Source: JBOGJI01 sp050747865 (GTDB lineage Bacteria > Acidobacteriota > Thermoanaerobaculia > Multivoradales > JAHEKO01). From it: DNA of 6,714 nt. Location: positions 1-6,714 of the forward strand of contig JBOGJI010000207.1 of the NCBI GenBank assembly GCA_050747865.1, in the 5' to 3' direction. Both the position numbers and the translations under genes were made by a program. The number at the start of each line of letters is the position of its first letter. Within the stretch, counting starts at the first letter, position 1. Below are positions 1 to 4,987 of this stretch, piece after piece. Below the pieces are notes generated by a model that was given only the letters and a program-made list of their open reading frames with translations, made no database searches and was not told where the DNA came from.

Positions 1-128
1 TCGAGGGCCTCTCCTATCGCGAGATCGCGCGCGAGATGGACATGACGCGCCCCGCGGTCGAGAGCGCGCTCTTCCGAGCCCGCCGCCGGCTCCAGCAGGA
101 GTACGCGCGGGCCGAGGCCGTCGCGTAG
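1..128 (+). CDS. Sigma-70 family (ECF-like) RNA polymerase sigma factor, C-terminal fragment
   Basis: Only the last 41 complete codons are in the window, read in frame from base 3 to a TAG at 126-128. The residues EGLSYREIAREMDMTRPAVE followed by SALFRARRRLQQEYARAEA match sigma region 4.2, the helix-turn-helix that contacts the -35 element. The family signature is the 'LSYxEIAxxM' first helix, then the recognition helix, then 'ALFRARRRL' as in ECF sigma factors. The protein would direct core RNA polymerase to a subset of promoters. Regions 2 and 3 lie outside the window, so the ECF subgroup cannot be assigned. Other LuxR- or sigma-like HTH proteins share this fold, but the FRARRRL tail favours an ECF sigma factor. 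The next gene starts 17 bases downstream on the same strand and is not a recognisable anti-sigma factor. Confidence 0.85.
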   Translation, partial: EGLSYREIAREMDMTRPAVESALFRARRRLQQEYARAEAVA

Positions 129-144
129 ATAGCCTCCGCCGCCT

Positions 145-390
145 ATGGCGGCAAAGAAGAAGAGCGACCCGTTCCTCGAGTCGCTCATGGATACGCACCT
201 CTACTCGATGGGGGCGTACTTCTCAGACCGCCATCCCGATCTCGTGGACGAAGTGATCGAGCAGAGCGAGGCGATCGAGAAGCGCGGCCTGGCGCCCTAT
301 GCCGAGGACAACGGGCTCTCGCTCGAGGAGTGCTTCGAGACGCTCCTTACGGGCCTCGCGGTGCGCTACTACAAGGCTGTCGCGTCTTAA
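145..390 (+). CDS. Small conserved-looking hypothetical protein (81 aa)
   Basis: I do not recognise this family. The protein is 81 residues, soluble and acidic apart from a lysine-rich start (MAAKKKSD). It has no signal peptide, membrane segment or cysteine. It looks mostly helical: a segment around residues 9-27 (LESLMDTHLYSMGAYFSDR), a charged helix 31-46 (PDLVDEVIEQSEAIEK) and a C-terminal amphipathic helix 58-79 (LSLEECFETLLTGLAVRYYK). The ATG at 145 is the only start possible here, because an in-frame TAG sits at 130-132. No Shine-Dalgarno sequence precedes it, so it may be translated by coupling to the sigma gene 17 bases upstream or from a short leader. Codon use looks like that of its neighbours, with strong G/C third positions, which supports a real gene. 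Its position behind a sigma factor is suggestive only; it lacks features of an anti-sigma factor (no zinc-finger HxxxCxxC and no membrane helix). Confidence 0.7.
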   Translation: MAAKKKSDPFLESLMDTHLYSMGAYFSDRHPDLVDEVIEQSEAIEKRGLAPYAEDNGLSLEECFETLLTGLAVRYYKAVAS

Positions 391-414
391 GGGAGTCGCT
401 ACGCTGAGGCCCTT

Positions 415-488
415 CGGGCTGTGGCGCAGTCTGGTAGCGCGCTCCGTTCGGGTCGGAGAGGTCCCCAGTTCAAATCTGGGCAGCCCGA
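415..488 (+). tRNA. tRNA-Pro (anticodon CGG)
   Basis: A complete cloverleaf can be folded by hand. The acceptor stem is CGGGCTG (415-421) with CAGCCCG (481-487), all seven pairs Watson-Crick. The D arm is GCGC/GCGC (424-427 and 437-440). The anticodon stem CTCCG/CGGAG encloses loop TTCGGGT, with anticodon CGG at 449-451, which reads proline CCG codons. The T arm is CCCAG-TTCAAAT-CTGGG (464-480). The discriminator base is A488. The 3' CCA is not encoded, unlike in the tRNA-Ala at 3315. Upstream, CTGTCG (377-382) and TACGCT (400-405) are 17 bp apart and could be a weak promoter overlapping the end of the 81-aa gene, but each matches consensus at only three positions. Confidence 0.97.
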
Positions 489-546
489 TTTCCGTGCCAG
501 TCGGTCGGGACGGCCGCGATTGGTCTCTCTGGCATCCTCCGCGGCG

Positions 547-2724
547 GTGATTCGCCTGGCTCGCGCAGCCCTTTTGCTCGCCCTGCCGGCCGCGCTGGCA
601 TCCTGCAACGGGTCCGATAACGAGTCGCCGATGGCCGTCACGCAGCCGCCCGCTGCGCGCGCGCCGGCCGACGGCACCGATGCTCAGCCGGCCGTCACAG
701 GGCTCAAGCGGCGGCGTGTCGGCGTGTTCTCGAACCCCACTTACGTCACGGCACCGCCCGGCGATCGCACGCGGCTGTTCGTCGTTGAGCAGGGCGGCAC
801 GATTCGCGTCGTCCAGCGCGGACGCAAGCGCGAACGGCCCTATCTCGACATCAGAGATCGCGTCCAGTCGGGAGGCGAGCGAGGGCTCCTCTCGATGGCG
901 TTCGCGCCGAATTACCGCAAGAGCCGGCGTTTCTACGTCCACTACACCGACAACGGCGGGGACATCAAGGTCGTCGAGTTCAAGGGACGCCGGAACCGCG
1001 CCTTCAAACGCAGCGCGCGAATCGTCCTGACCCAGGAACACTCGACCTACGGCAACCACAACGGCGGCCAGCTCCAGTTCGGGCCCGACGGGCGGCTCTA
1101 CATCGGGCTCGGCGACGGCGGCGGCTCCGGCGACCCCTTCAGAGCGGCCCAGAGCCTCGACAGCCACTTGGGGAAGATCCTCAGGATCAACCCGAGGGGC
1201 AAGCCGCGCATTCCGCGGTCGAACCCGTTCCGCGGGCGGCGCGGGGCGCGGCCGGCGGTCTACTCGTACGGCCTGCGCAACCCCTGGCGCTTCTCGTTCG
1301 ACCGGTTGACCCACGACCTGTGGACGGGCGACGTGGGGCAGGGCGCCTGGGAGGAGATCGACCTCCAGGCGGCGTCGAGCGCCGGCGGCGAGAACTACGG
1401 CTGGGACGTGCTCGAGGGCGCCCACTGCTTCGAGAACGACCCGGGAGGCGACGGCTCCTGCGCCGACTTCCTAAACGGCGGCTCGGTGCTGCCGGTGCTG
1501 GAGTACGACCACGGTCTGGGCTGCTCGGTGACCGGCGGCTACCGCTACCGCGGGCGGCTCGAGCCGGAGCTCGACGGGATCTACTTCTACGCCGACTACT
1601 GCTCGGGACGCATCTGGGGGGCGCGGCCCCAGGGGGAGGGCGCGTGGGCGAGCGAGCAGCTGCTCGACGCCGCCTTCAACATCGCGACACTGGGCGAAAG
1701 CGAGGCCGGGGAGGTCCACGTGGCGGCGCACGCGGGGACGGGTCAGGGCACGCTGTACCGCATCGCGGCCGTCCCCGGCACCGGCCAGCCCGTCCTGGTG
1801 CCGGCGGCCCTGGAGGCGGACGCCGAGCCCGTCGCCTCGAACGGCAACGGGGTGTTCGAGCCCGGAGAGTCGGTGGAGGTGGCGCCGGCCTGGCGCAACG
1901 TCAGCAATGCGCCGCGCAGCCCGGTCGGCAACGCCTCCCATCTCACCGGGCCGCGCGGGGGCGAATACACCGTCGAGTCCGACGCCGCGAGCTACGGCAC
2001 TCTGCAGCCCGGCGAGACCGCCAGTTGCCTGGATACCGGGGTCTGCTACCGGATGCATGTCGCCGCCTCGGCCGCCCGTCCGGCCAGGCACTGGGACGCG
2101 ACCTTCGATGAGGTGCTGTCCAACGGGACGGCCAAGACCTGGCCGCTGCACATCGGCGGCAGCTTCACCGACGTGCCGCGGTCCAGCCCCTTCTACCGCT
2201 CGATCGAGACCCTGCTCCATCGCCGCGTCACCGGCGGCTGCAACGCCGCCCGGTATTGCCCCGCCGCCGGCAGCAGCCGCGCCCAGATGGCGGTGTTCGT
2301 GCTCAAGGCCGTTGAGGGCGGGGACTACCTGCCGCCGGTCTGCGTACAGGGCGAGGAGCTGTTCGCCGACGTGCCGGCGACCAACCCCTTCTGCCGGTGG
2401 ATCGAGGAGCTCGCGAACCGCGGCGTGGTCGCCGGCTGCGGCGGCGGCGACTACTGTCCGAACGGCGCGGCGAGGCGCGCCGACATGGCGGTCTTCCTGC
2501 TCAAGACCCTGGAGGGCCCGGGCTATACACCACCGGCGTGCGACGGGATCTTCGCCGACGTGCCCTGCCCGTCGCTGTTTGCCGACTGGATCGAGGACCT
2601 GGTCGACCGCGGGATCACCGCGGGCTGCGGCGGCGGCAACTATTGCCCAGCGAACCCGGTCAGCCGCGACCAGATGGCCGTGTTCCTCAGCAAGACCTTC
2701 GGGCTCTCGCTCTACGGACCCTGA
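547..2724 (+). CDS. PQQ-dependent sugar dehydrogenase (GSDH family) lipoprotein with three C-terminal SLH repeats
   Basis: A 725-residue envelope protein predicted to oxidise sugars or related alcohols with PQQ. From GTG 547 the start is a lipoprotein signal peptide (RLARAALLLALPAALAS) ending in lipobox LASC with Cys20. Residues about 50-406 form the glucose/sorbosone dehydrogenase six-blade propeller. Visible landmarks are GNHNGGQ at 169-175 (H171 aligns with the catalytic His of soluble glucose dehydrogenases), YIGLGDGGGSGDP at 185-197, YGLRNPWRFSFD at 241-252, GDVGQGAWEEID at 261-272, GGENYGW at 280-286 and a terminal blade ending GTLYRI near 406. Residues about 410-535 are a beta-rich linker containing NGNGVFEPGES. 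Residues 539-725 hold three SLH repeats. The frame stays open back into the tRNA-Pro gene, but the signal peptide fixes the start at GTG 547; TTG 520 is a weaker alternative. No clear Shine-Dalgarno site is seen. Substrate is unknown: YliI-like aldose dehydrogenases and HHIP-like proteins share this domain. Confidence 0.9.
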   Translation: MIRLARAALLLALPAALASCNGSDNESPMAVTQPPAARAPADGTDAQPAVTGLKRRRVGVFSNPTYVTAPPGDRTRLFVVEQGGTIRVVQRGRKRERPYLDIRDRVQSGGERGLLSMAFAPNYRKSRRFYVHYTDNGGDIKVVEFKGRRNRAFKRSARIVLTQEHSTYGNHNGGQLQFGPDGRLYIGLGDGGGSGDPFRAAQSLDSHLGKILRINPRGKPRIPRSNPFRGRRGARPAVYSYGLRNPWRFSFDRLTHDLWTGDVGQGAWEEIDLQAASSAGGENYGWDVLEGAHCFENDPGGDGSCADFLNGGSVLPVLEYDHGLGCSVTGGYRYRGRLEPELDGIYFYADYCSGRIWGARPQGEGAWASEQLLDAAFNIATLGESEAGEVHVAAHAGTGQGTLYRIAAVPGTGQPVLVPAALEADAEPVASNGNGVFEPGESVEVAPAWRNVSNAPRSPVGNASHLTGPRGGEYTVESDAASYGTLQPGETASCLDTGVCYRMHVAASAARPARHWDATFDEVLSNGTAKTWPLHIGGSFTDVPRSSPFYRSIETLLHRRVTGGCNAARYCPAAGSSRAQMAVFVLKAVEGGDYLPPVCVQGEELFADVPATNPFCRWIEELANRGVVAGCGGGDYCPNGAARRADMAVFLLKTLEGPGYTPPACDGIFADVPCPSLFADWIEDLVDRGITAGCGGGNYCPANPVSRDQMAVFLSKTFGLSLYGP
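2161..2700 (+). repeat. Three tandem SLH-domain repeats in the coding sequence
   Basis: Three copies start at residues about 539, 605 and 668 of the dehydrogenase, with phenylalanine anchors F540, F606 and F669, so the period is 66 then 63 residues. Each copy has FxDVP, a helix ending near the pattern IExLxxRGxxxGC, then YCP, then R(A/D)xMAVFxxK. The cysteines are conserved between copies (GC...YCP), suggesting disulfides outside the cytoplasm. Copies 2 and 3 share the exact DNA string GGCTGCGGCGGCGGC at 2434-2448 and 2623-2637, 189 bases apart, consistent with fairly recent internal duplication or biased codon use. SLH domains normally bind cell-wall polymers non-covalently. Confidence 0.85.
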
Positions 2725-2749
2725 GACGGGCCGCCGGGGAACCGGGAGG

Positions 2750-2755
2750 TAGAGT
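2750..2755 (+). promoter_or_regulatory. Possible -10 element for the DUF4442 gene
   Basis: TAGAGT matches TATAAT at four of six positions and ends nine bases before the ATG at 2765, so transcription would start about at or just before the start codon. The only purine-rich ribosome-site candidate, GGGAGG at 2744-2749, is about 15 bases from the ATG, which is too far to work well and fits a leaderless reading. No convincing -35 hexamer is present. The same stretch has a weak inverted repeat (GAGAC at 2723-2727 with GTCTC at 2754-2758), without a T tract. Confidence 0.3.
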
Positions 2756-2764
2756 CTCGGCGCC

Positions 2765-3247
2765 ATGCCGAGCGAGCTCCCGGCTGCCACGCCGCTGCCC
2801 AAGCTCAAGCGCCTGCTGCTGCGGCTGCTGCGCATCTATCCACCGTACCTGGGCGCCCGCATCCGGGTGCGGCGGCTGCCCTCCGGCGGGTTCGAGAGCA
2901 GCCTGCGCCTAGTGTGGTGGAACCGCAACTTCGTGGGCACCCATTTCGGCGGCTCGCTCTACGCCATGACCGACCCCTTCTACGTCCTGCTGCTGTACGA
3001 AGCTCTAGGTGCCGACTACGTGGTCTGGATCCGGGGCGCCGACATCGACTTCGTGAAGCCGGGTCGCGGCACGGTCTCGGCCCGCTTCGAGCTGGACCGC
3101 GAACGGGTGGCGGCGATCCGCGCCGCCCTCGACCGCGACGAGCGTGTCGAGCCACGATTCCAGGTCACGGTCGTAGACGGCGCCGACGAGACGGTCGCCA
3201 CCGTCGATCAGCGGCTCTACGTCCGCCGGGGGACACACAAAATTTGA
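2765..3247 (+). CDS. DUF4442 family protein, hotdog-fold thioesterase-like
   Basis: A 160-residue soluble protein that I recognise as DUF4442, a PaaI/thioesterase-like hotdog family whose substrate is not established. The diagnostic block is NRNFVGTHFGGSLYAMTDP at residues 53-71, followed by YVLLLYEALGADYVVWIRGA and then IDFVKPGRGTV at 94-104, the order typical of this family. Length fits the family's usual 150-165 residues. The N-terminal helix (KLKRLLLRLLRIYPPYLGA, about 13-31) is common in DUF4442 and is not a signal peptide. The start at ATG 2765 is 40 bases after the dehydrogenase stop; a -10-like TAGAGT lies directly upstream and the Shine-Dalgarno candidate is poorly spaced. The last codons (RRGTHKI) and the stop are encoded by one arm and the centre of a 29-nt palindrome, so the C-terminus may have been altered by insertion of that element. 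Catalytic activity is inferred only from fold. Confidence 0.88.
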   Translation: MPSELPAATPLPKLKRLLLRLLRIYPPYLGARIRVRRLPSGGFESSLRLVWWNRNFVGTHFGGSLYAMTDPFYVLLLYEALGADYVVWIRGADIDFVKPGRGTVSARFELDRERVAAIRAALDRDERVEPRFQVTVVDGADETVATVDQRLYVRRGTHKI

Positions 3248-3256
3248 GTGTCCCCC
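3228..3256. repeat. 29-nt palindrome (REP-like element or terminator hairpin) spanning the DUF4442 stop codon
   Basis: GGGGGACAC (3228-3236) and GTGTCCCCC (3248-3256) are perfect 9-base inverted arms. Inside them, CAAA (3238-3241) and TTTG (3243-3246) also pair, with one A-A mismatch between the two stem parts and A3242 at the exact centre. The AT-rich centre stands out against the GC-rich surroundings. A further TGTCCCC half-site follows at 3259-3265, ten bases after the one at 3249-3255. The TGA stop of the upstream gene lies in the centre of the palindrome. There is no T tract after the stem, so a classic intrinsic terminator is less likely than a REP-type mobile repeat or a protein-binding palindrome. 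It resembles the GGGGACAC...GTGTCCCC palindromes I recall as dispersed in many genomes. Confidence 0.65.
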
Positions 3257-3268
3257 GCTGTCCCCTGC

Positions 3269-3298
3269 TTGACCGTGGCGCGCGCCTGCGGCTATCCT
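3269..3298 (+). promoter_or_regulatory. Sigma-70-type promoter for tRNA-Ala
   Basis: TTGACC at 3269-3274 matches the -35 consensus at five of six positions. TATCCT at 3293-3298 matches the -10 consensus at four of six. The spacer is 18 bp. Transcription would begin near 3305, about ten bases before the tRNA, which is typical for a tRNA gene. It is the best promoter match in the window and probably also serves the exported TPR-like gene downstream. Confidence 0.65.
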
Positions 3299-3314
3299 GC
3301 CGTGTCCGACGCGT

Positions 3315-3390
<76 letters not shown>

Positions 3391-3406
3391 CGCCGCCCCA
3401 CCCACT

Positions 3407-3422
3407 AGCCCGCACACGGGCT
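3407..3422 (+). terminator. Short GC hairpin after tRNA-Ala (weak terminator or processing stem)
   Basis: AGCCCG (3407-3412) and CGGGCT (3417-3422) form a six-pair stem with a CACA loop, 16 bases after the tRNA 3' end. The following bases are TGGCCAAC rather than a T tract, so termination would be weak at best. It may mark the tRNA 3' processing region in a transcript that continues into the gene at 3446. Confidence 0.35.
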
Positions 3423-3445
3423 TGGCCAACTGTGAGAGGAAGGCC

Positions 3446-3838
3446 ATGACACGAATCGCTCGCCTGCTCGCCGCCGTCGTCGTGATGACTTGCGTCGTGT
3501 CCGGGGCGCCGGGGGGTGCCCAGGTCTGGCCGTTTGGGGAAGCGGCGAAGGCGAAGCGGGCGTTCGAGGACGGCCGGCTGCGGGAGGCGCTGGCGCGCTA
3601 TCGGGTGATCCTCGAGGCCCATCCCGAGGCCGACACCCGTTGGGGCGACGCCATGTGGCACATCGCGCTAATCCGGCTGGGTGCGGAGGATCCGGAGCTA
3701 CGCGACGTCGAGGAAGGCTGCGGCATGCTCGACGAGTTCGCCGAGGCGTTCGAGTCCACGCCGCACGACGTCGAGCTGCGGGCGCTGCGGGGCCTCTGCG
3801 CCCGCGCCCAAGGGGGCGCGGTACAGGACGAGGAGTAG
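3446..3838 (+). CDS. Small exported TPR-like protein
   Basis: A 130-residue protein of unknown role. Residues 1-25 form a signal peptide: basic MTRIAR, hydrophobic LLAAVVVMTCVVSG, and likely cleavage after GGA before QVWPF. The mature part looks helical. Residues about 33-60 (AAKAKRAFEDGRLREALARY then RVILEAHP) have the A/F...G...A..Y...L..P spacing of a TPR unit, and 66-80 plus 110-121 (ELRALRGLCARA) could be partner helices. Such proteins usually scaffold periplasmic complexes; that is inference here. The frame is open upstream through tRNA-Ala, but ATG 3446 is preceded by the purine-rich AGAGGAAGG at 3434-3442, a usable ribosome site, and by the signal peptide logic, so longer starts are artefacts. 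Probably cotranscribed with tRNA-Ala from the promoter at 3269-3298. It converges on hflX with nine bases between stops. Confidence 0.78.
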   Translation: MTRIARLLAAVVVMTCVVSGAPGGAQVWPFGEAAKAKRAFEDGRLREALARYRVILEAHPEADTRWGDAMWHIALIRLGAEDPELRDVEEGCGMLDEFAEAFESTPHDVELRALRGLCARAQGGAVQDEE

Positions 3839-3847
3839 GTCCGCCCC

Positions 3848-4912
3848 TCAGCTCTTCAGCGGCGCAGCGGTGAGGCGCTCGGCGAGCGCCCTCTTGAGGG
3901 TGTCGAGGCCGGCGCCCGTGGTCGCGGAGACGGCGACCGCGTTCTCCTCCGGCGTCGCGATACCCGTGCCGTTCCACAGATCCCGCTTGTTGTAGACCGT
4001 CAGCACCCGCTCCGGCGTCACTCCGAGCCCGGCCAGCACCTCTTCCCCGACCCGCCGCTGCTCCCGCCATTGCGGGTGGGCGCGATCGACCACGTGGAGC
4101 ACCTGATCGGCCTCAGTCACTTCCTCCAAGGTGGAGCGGAACGAGGCCACCAGGTGGTGCGGCAGCTTGCGGATGAAGCCGACGGTGTCGGCGAAGACGA
4201 CCACCTTGTCGGGGGCGAGCGCGCCCTGCCGGAGCTTGGAGTCGAGGGTGGCGAAGAGGCGGTGCTGGACGTAGGTGTCGGCGCGGGTCAGGGCGTTGAA
4301 CAGCGTCGACTTGCCGGCGTTGGTGTAGCCGGCCATGGCCACGGTCTGCACGCCGCGCCGGCCGCGGCGCTGGACCTCGCGGGTGCGCTCGATGTGGGCG
4401 AGGTCCTTCTTGAGCTTGCGGATGCGGTCGCGCAGGACCCGCCGGTCGGCCTCGAGCTGGGTCTCGCCCTCGCCGCCGCGCACGCCGATGCCGCCGACCT
4501 GCCGCGACAGGTGGCCCCAGCGGCGGGTCAGCCGCGGCAGCAGGTATTCGAGCTGCGCCAGCTCCACCTGGGTGCGCGCCTCGCGGCTGCGCGCCCGCTG
4601 GTGGAAGATCTCCAGGATGAGGCCGGAGCGGTCCAGGACTTGGGCGTCGAGGATCTCCTCCAGGTTCTTCACCTGGCTGGGTGTGAGGTCCTGGTCGAAG
4701 ATGACCAGGTCGACGCCGAGCTCCGCCGCGGCGGCGGCCAGCTCCTCGGCCTTGCCGCGGCCGATGAAGGTGGCCGGCACCGGCCGCCTGCGCCGCTGCA
4801 CGCTGCGCGCGGCGACCTCCGGCCCCGCCGACAGGGTCAGCGCCTCGAGCTCGTCGAGATGGTCCTCGACCAGCTCGACCGGCTCGTCCGGCAGGGCGAG
4901 GCCGACGAGCAA
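3848..4912 (-). CDS. hflX: GTPase HflX
   Basis: HflX is a ribosome-associated GTPase that binds the 50S subunit and, in studied bacteria, splits stalled or stressed ribosomes. Counting from TTG 4912 (354 residues), the N-terminal HflX domain includes PATFIGRGKAEEL at 46-58, DQDLTPSQVKNLE at 73-85, DRSGLILEIFHQRA at 94-107 and the signature GGIGVRGGEGETQLE at 140-154, then a coiled linker (about 155-185). The G domain has G1 GYTNAGKST at 195-203, G3 DTVGF at 242-246, G4 NKRD at 308-311 and G5 SATTG at 329-333, so it looks active. The start is uncertain. No ATG or GTG lies between the in-frame stop at 4979-4981 and the conserved start, and family conservation (ARRALLVGL) appears to begin upstream of TTG 4912. 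An ATC at 4964-4966 is a candidate start that would add 18 residues. It is divergent from the mgtC-like gene. Confidence 0.95.
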   Translation of the reverse strand: MLVGLALPDEPVELVEDHLDELEALTLSAGPEVAARSVQRRRRPVPATFIGRGKAEELAAAAAELGVDLVIFDQDLTPSQVKNLEEILDAQVLDRSGLILEIFHQRARSREARTQVELAQLEYLLPRLTRRWGHLSRQVGGIGVRGGEGETQLEADRRVLRDRIRKLKKDLAHIERTREVQRRGRRGVQTVAMAGYTNAGKSTLFNALTRADTYVQHRLFATLDSKLRQGALAPDKVVVFADTVGFIRKLPHHLVASFRSTLEEVTEADQVLHVVDRAHPQWREQRRVGEEVLAGLGVTPERVLTVYNKRDLWNGTGIATPEENAVAVSATTGAGLDTLKRALAERLTAAPLKS

Positions 4913-4974
4913 GGCACGACGAGCGGGAAGCGAGTCGGAGGCGGTGGAGTGCGAGGCGGTAGCGATGGCGGGAG

Positions 4975-4981
4975 TATTCTA
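4975..4981. promoter_or_regulatory. Overlapping divergent -10 elements between hflX and the mgtC-like gene
   Basis: On the minus strand TAGAAT (bases 4981 to 4976) matches TATAAT at five of six positions. On the plus strand TATTCT (4975-4980) matches at four of six. Expected start points are near 4969 (minus) and 4987 (plus), about 18 bases apart, as described for symmetric bidirectional bacterial promoters. The plus start would fall directly at the mgtC-like ATG 4988. Neither strand has a convincing -35 hexamer, so the call rests on the -10 matches and the position. Confidence 0.45.
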
Positions 4982-4987
4982 GCGCAC

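Noticed and set aside
421..546. Start of the dehydrogenase frame inside tRNA-Pro
   Set aside because: The first 42 codons translate the tRNA and spacer. The lipoprotein signal peptide begins at GTG 547.
415..560. tRNA-Pro or tRNA-Ala as an integration site for a genomic island
   Set aside because: No integrase, no direct repeat of the tRNA 3' end elsewhere in the window, and no change in composition on either side.
223..1425. 400-residue open frame on the minus strand
   Set aside because: It runs antisense through the 81-aa gene, tRNA-Pro and the dehydrogenase propeller. Its composition (Arg, Ala, Pro, Val, Glu-rich low complexity) is that of a frame shadow in GC-rich DNA, and it contains the antisense-tRNA peptide typical of misannotation.
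2723..2758. Inverted repeat GAGAC/GTCTC with inner CCGG-GGAA-CCGG as a terminator of the dehydrogenase gene
   Set aside because: The stems are short, the loop is long, and no T tract follows. It is not distinguishable from chance in GC-rich DNA.
1471..2835. 454-residue open frame on the minus strand
   Set aside because: Antisense to the SLH and linker part of the dehydrogenase, with no recognisable domain; the sense strand has clear homology.
4070..4987. Long plus-strand extension of the mgtC-like frame, antisense to hflX
   Set aside because: The family match begins only near ATG 4988. The extension is a low-complexity shadow of hflX codons, so no fusion protein is proposed.
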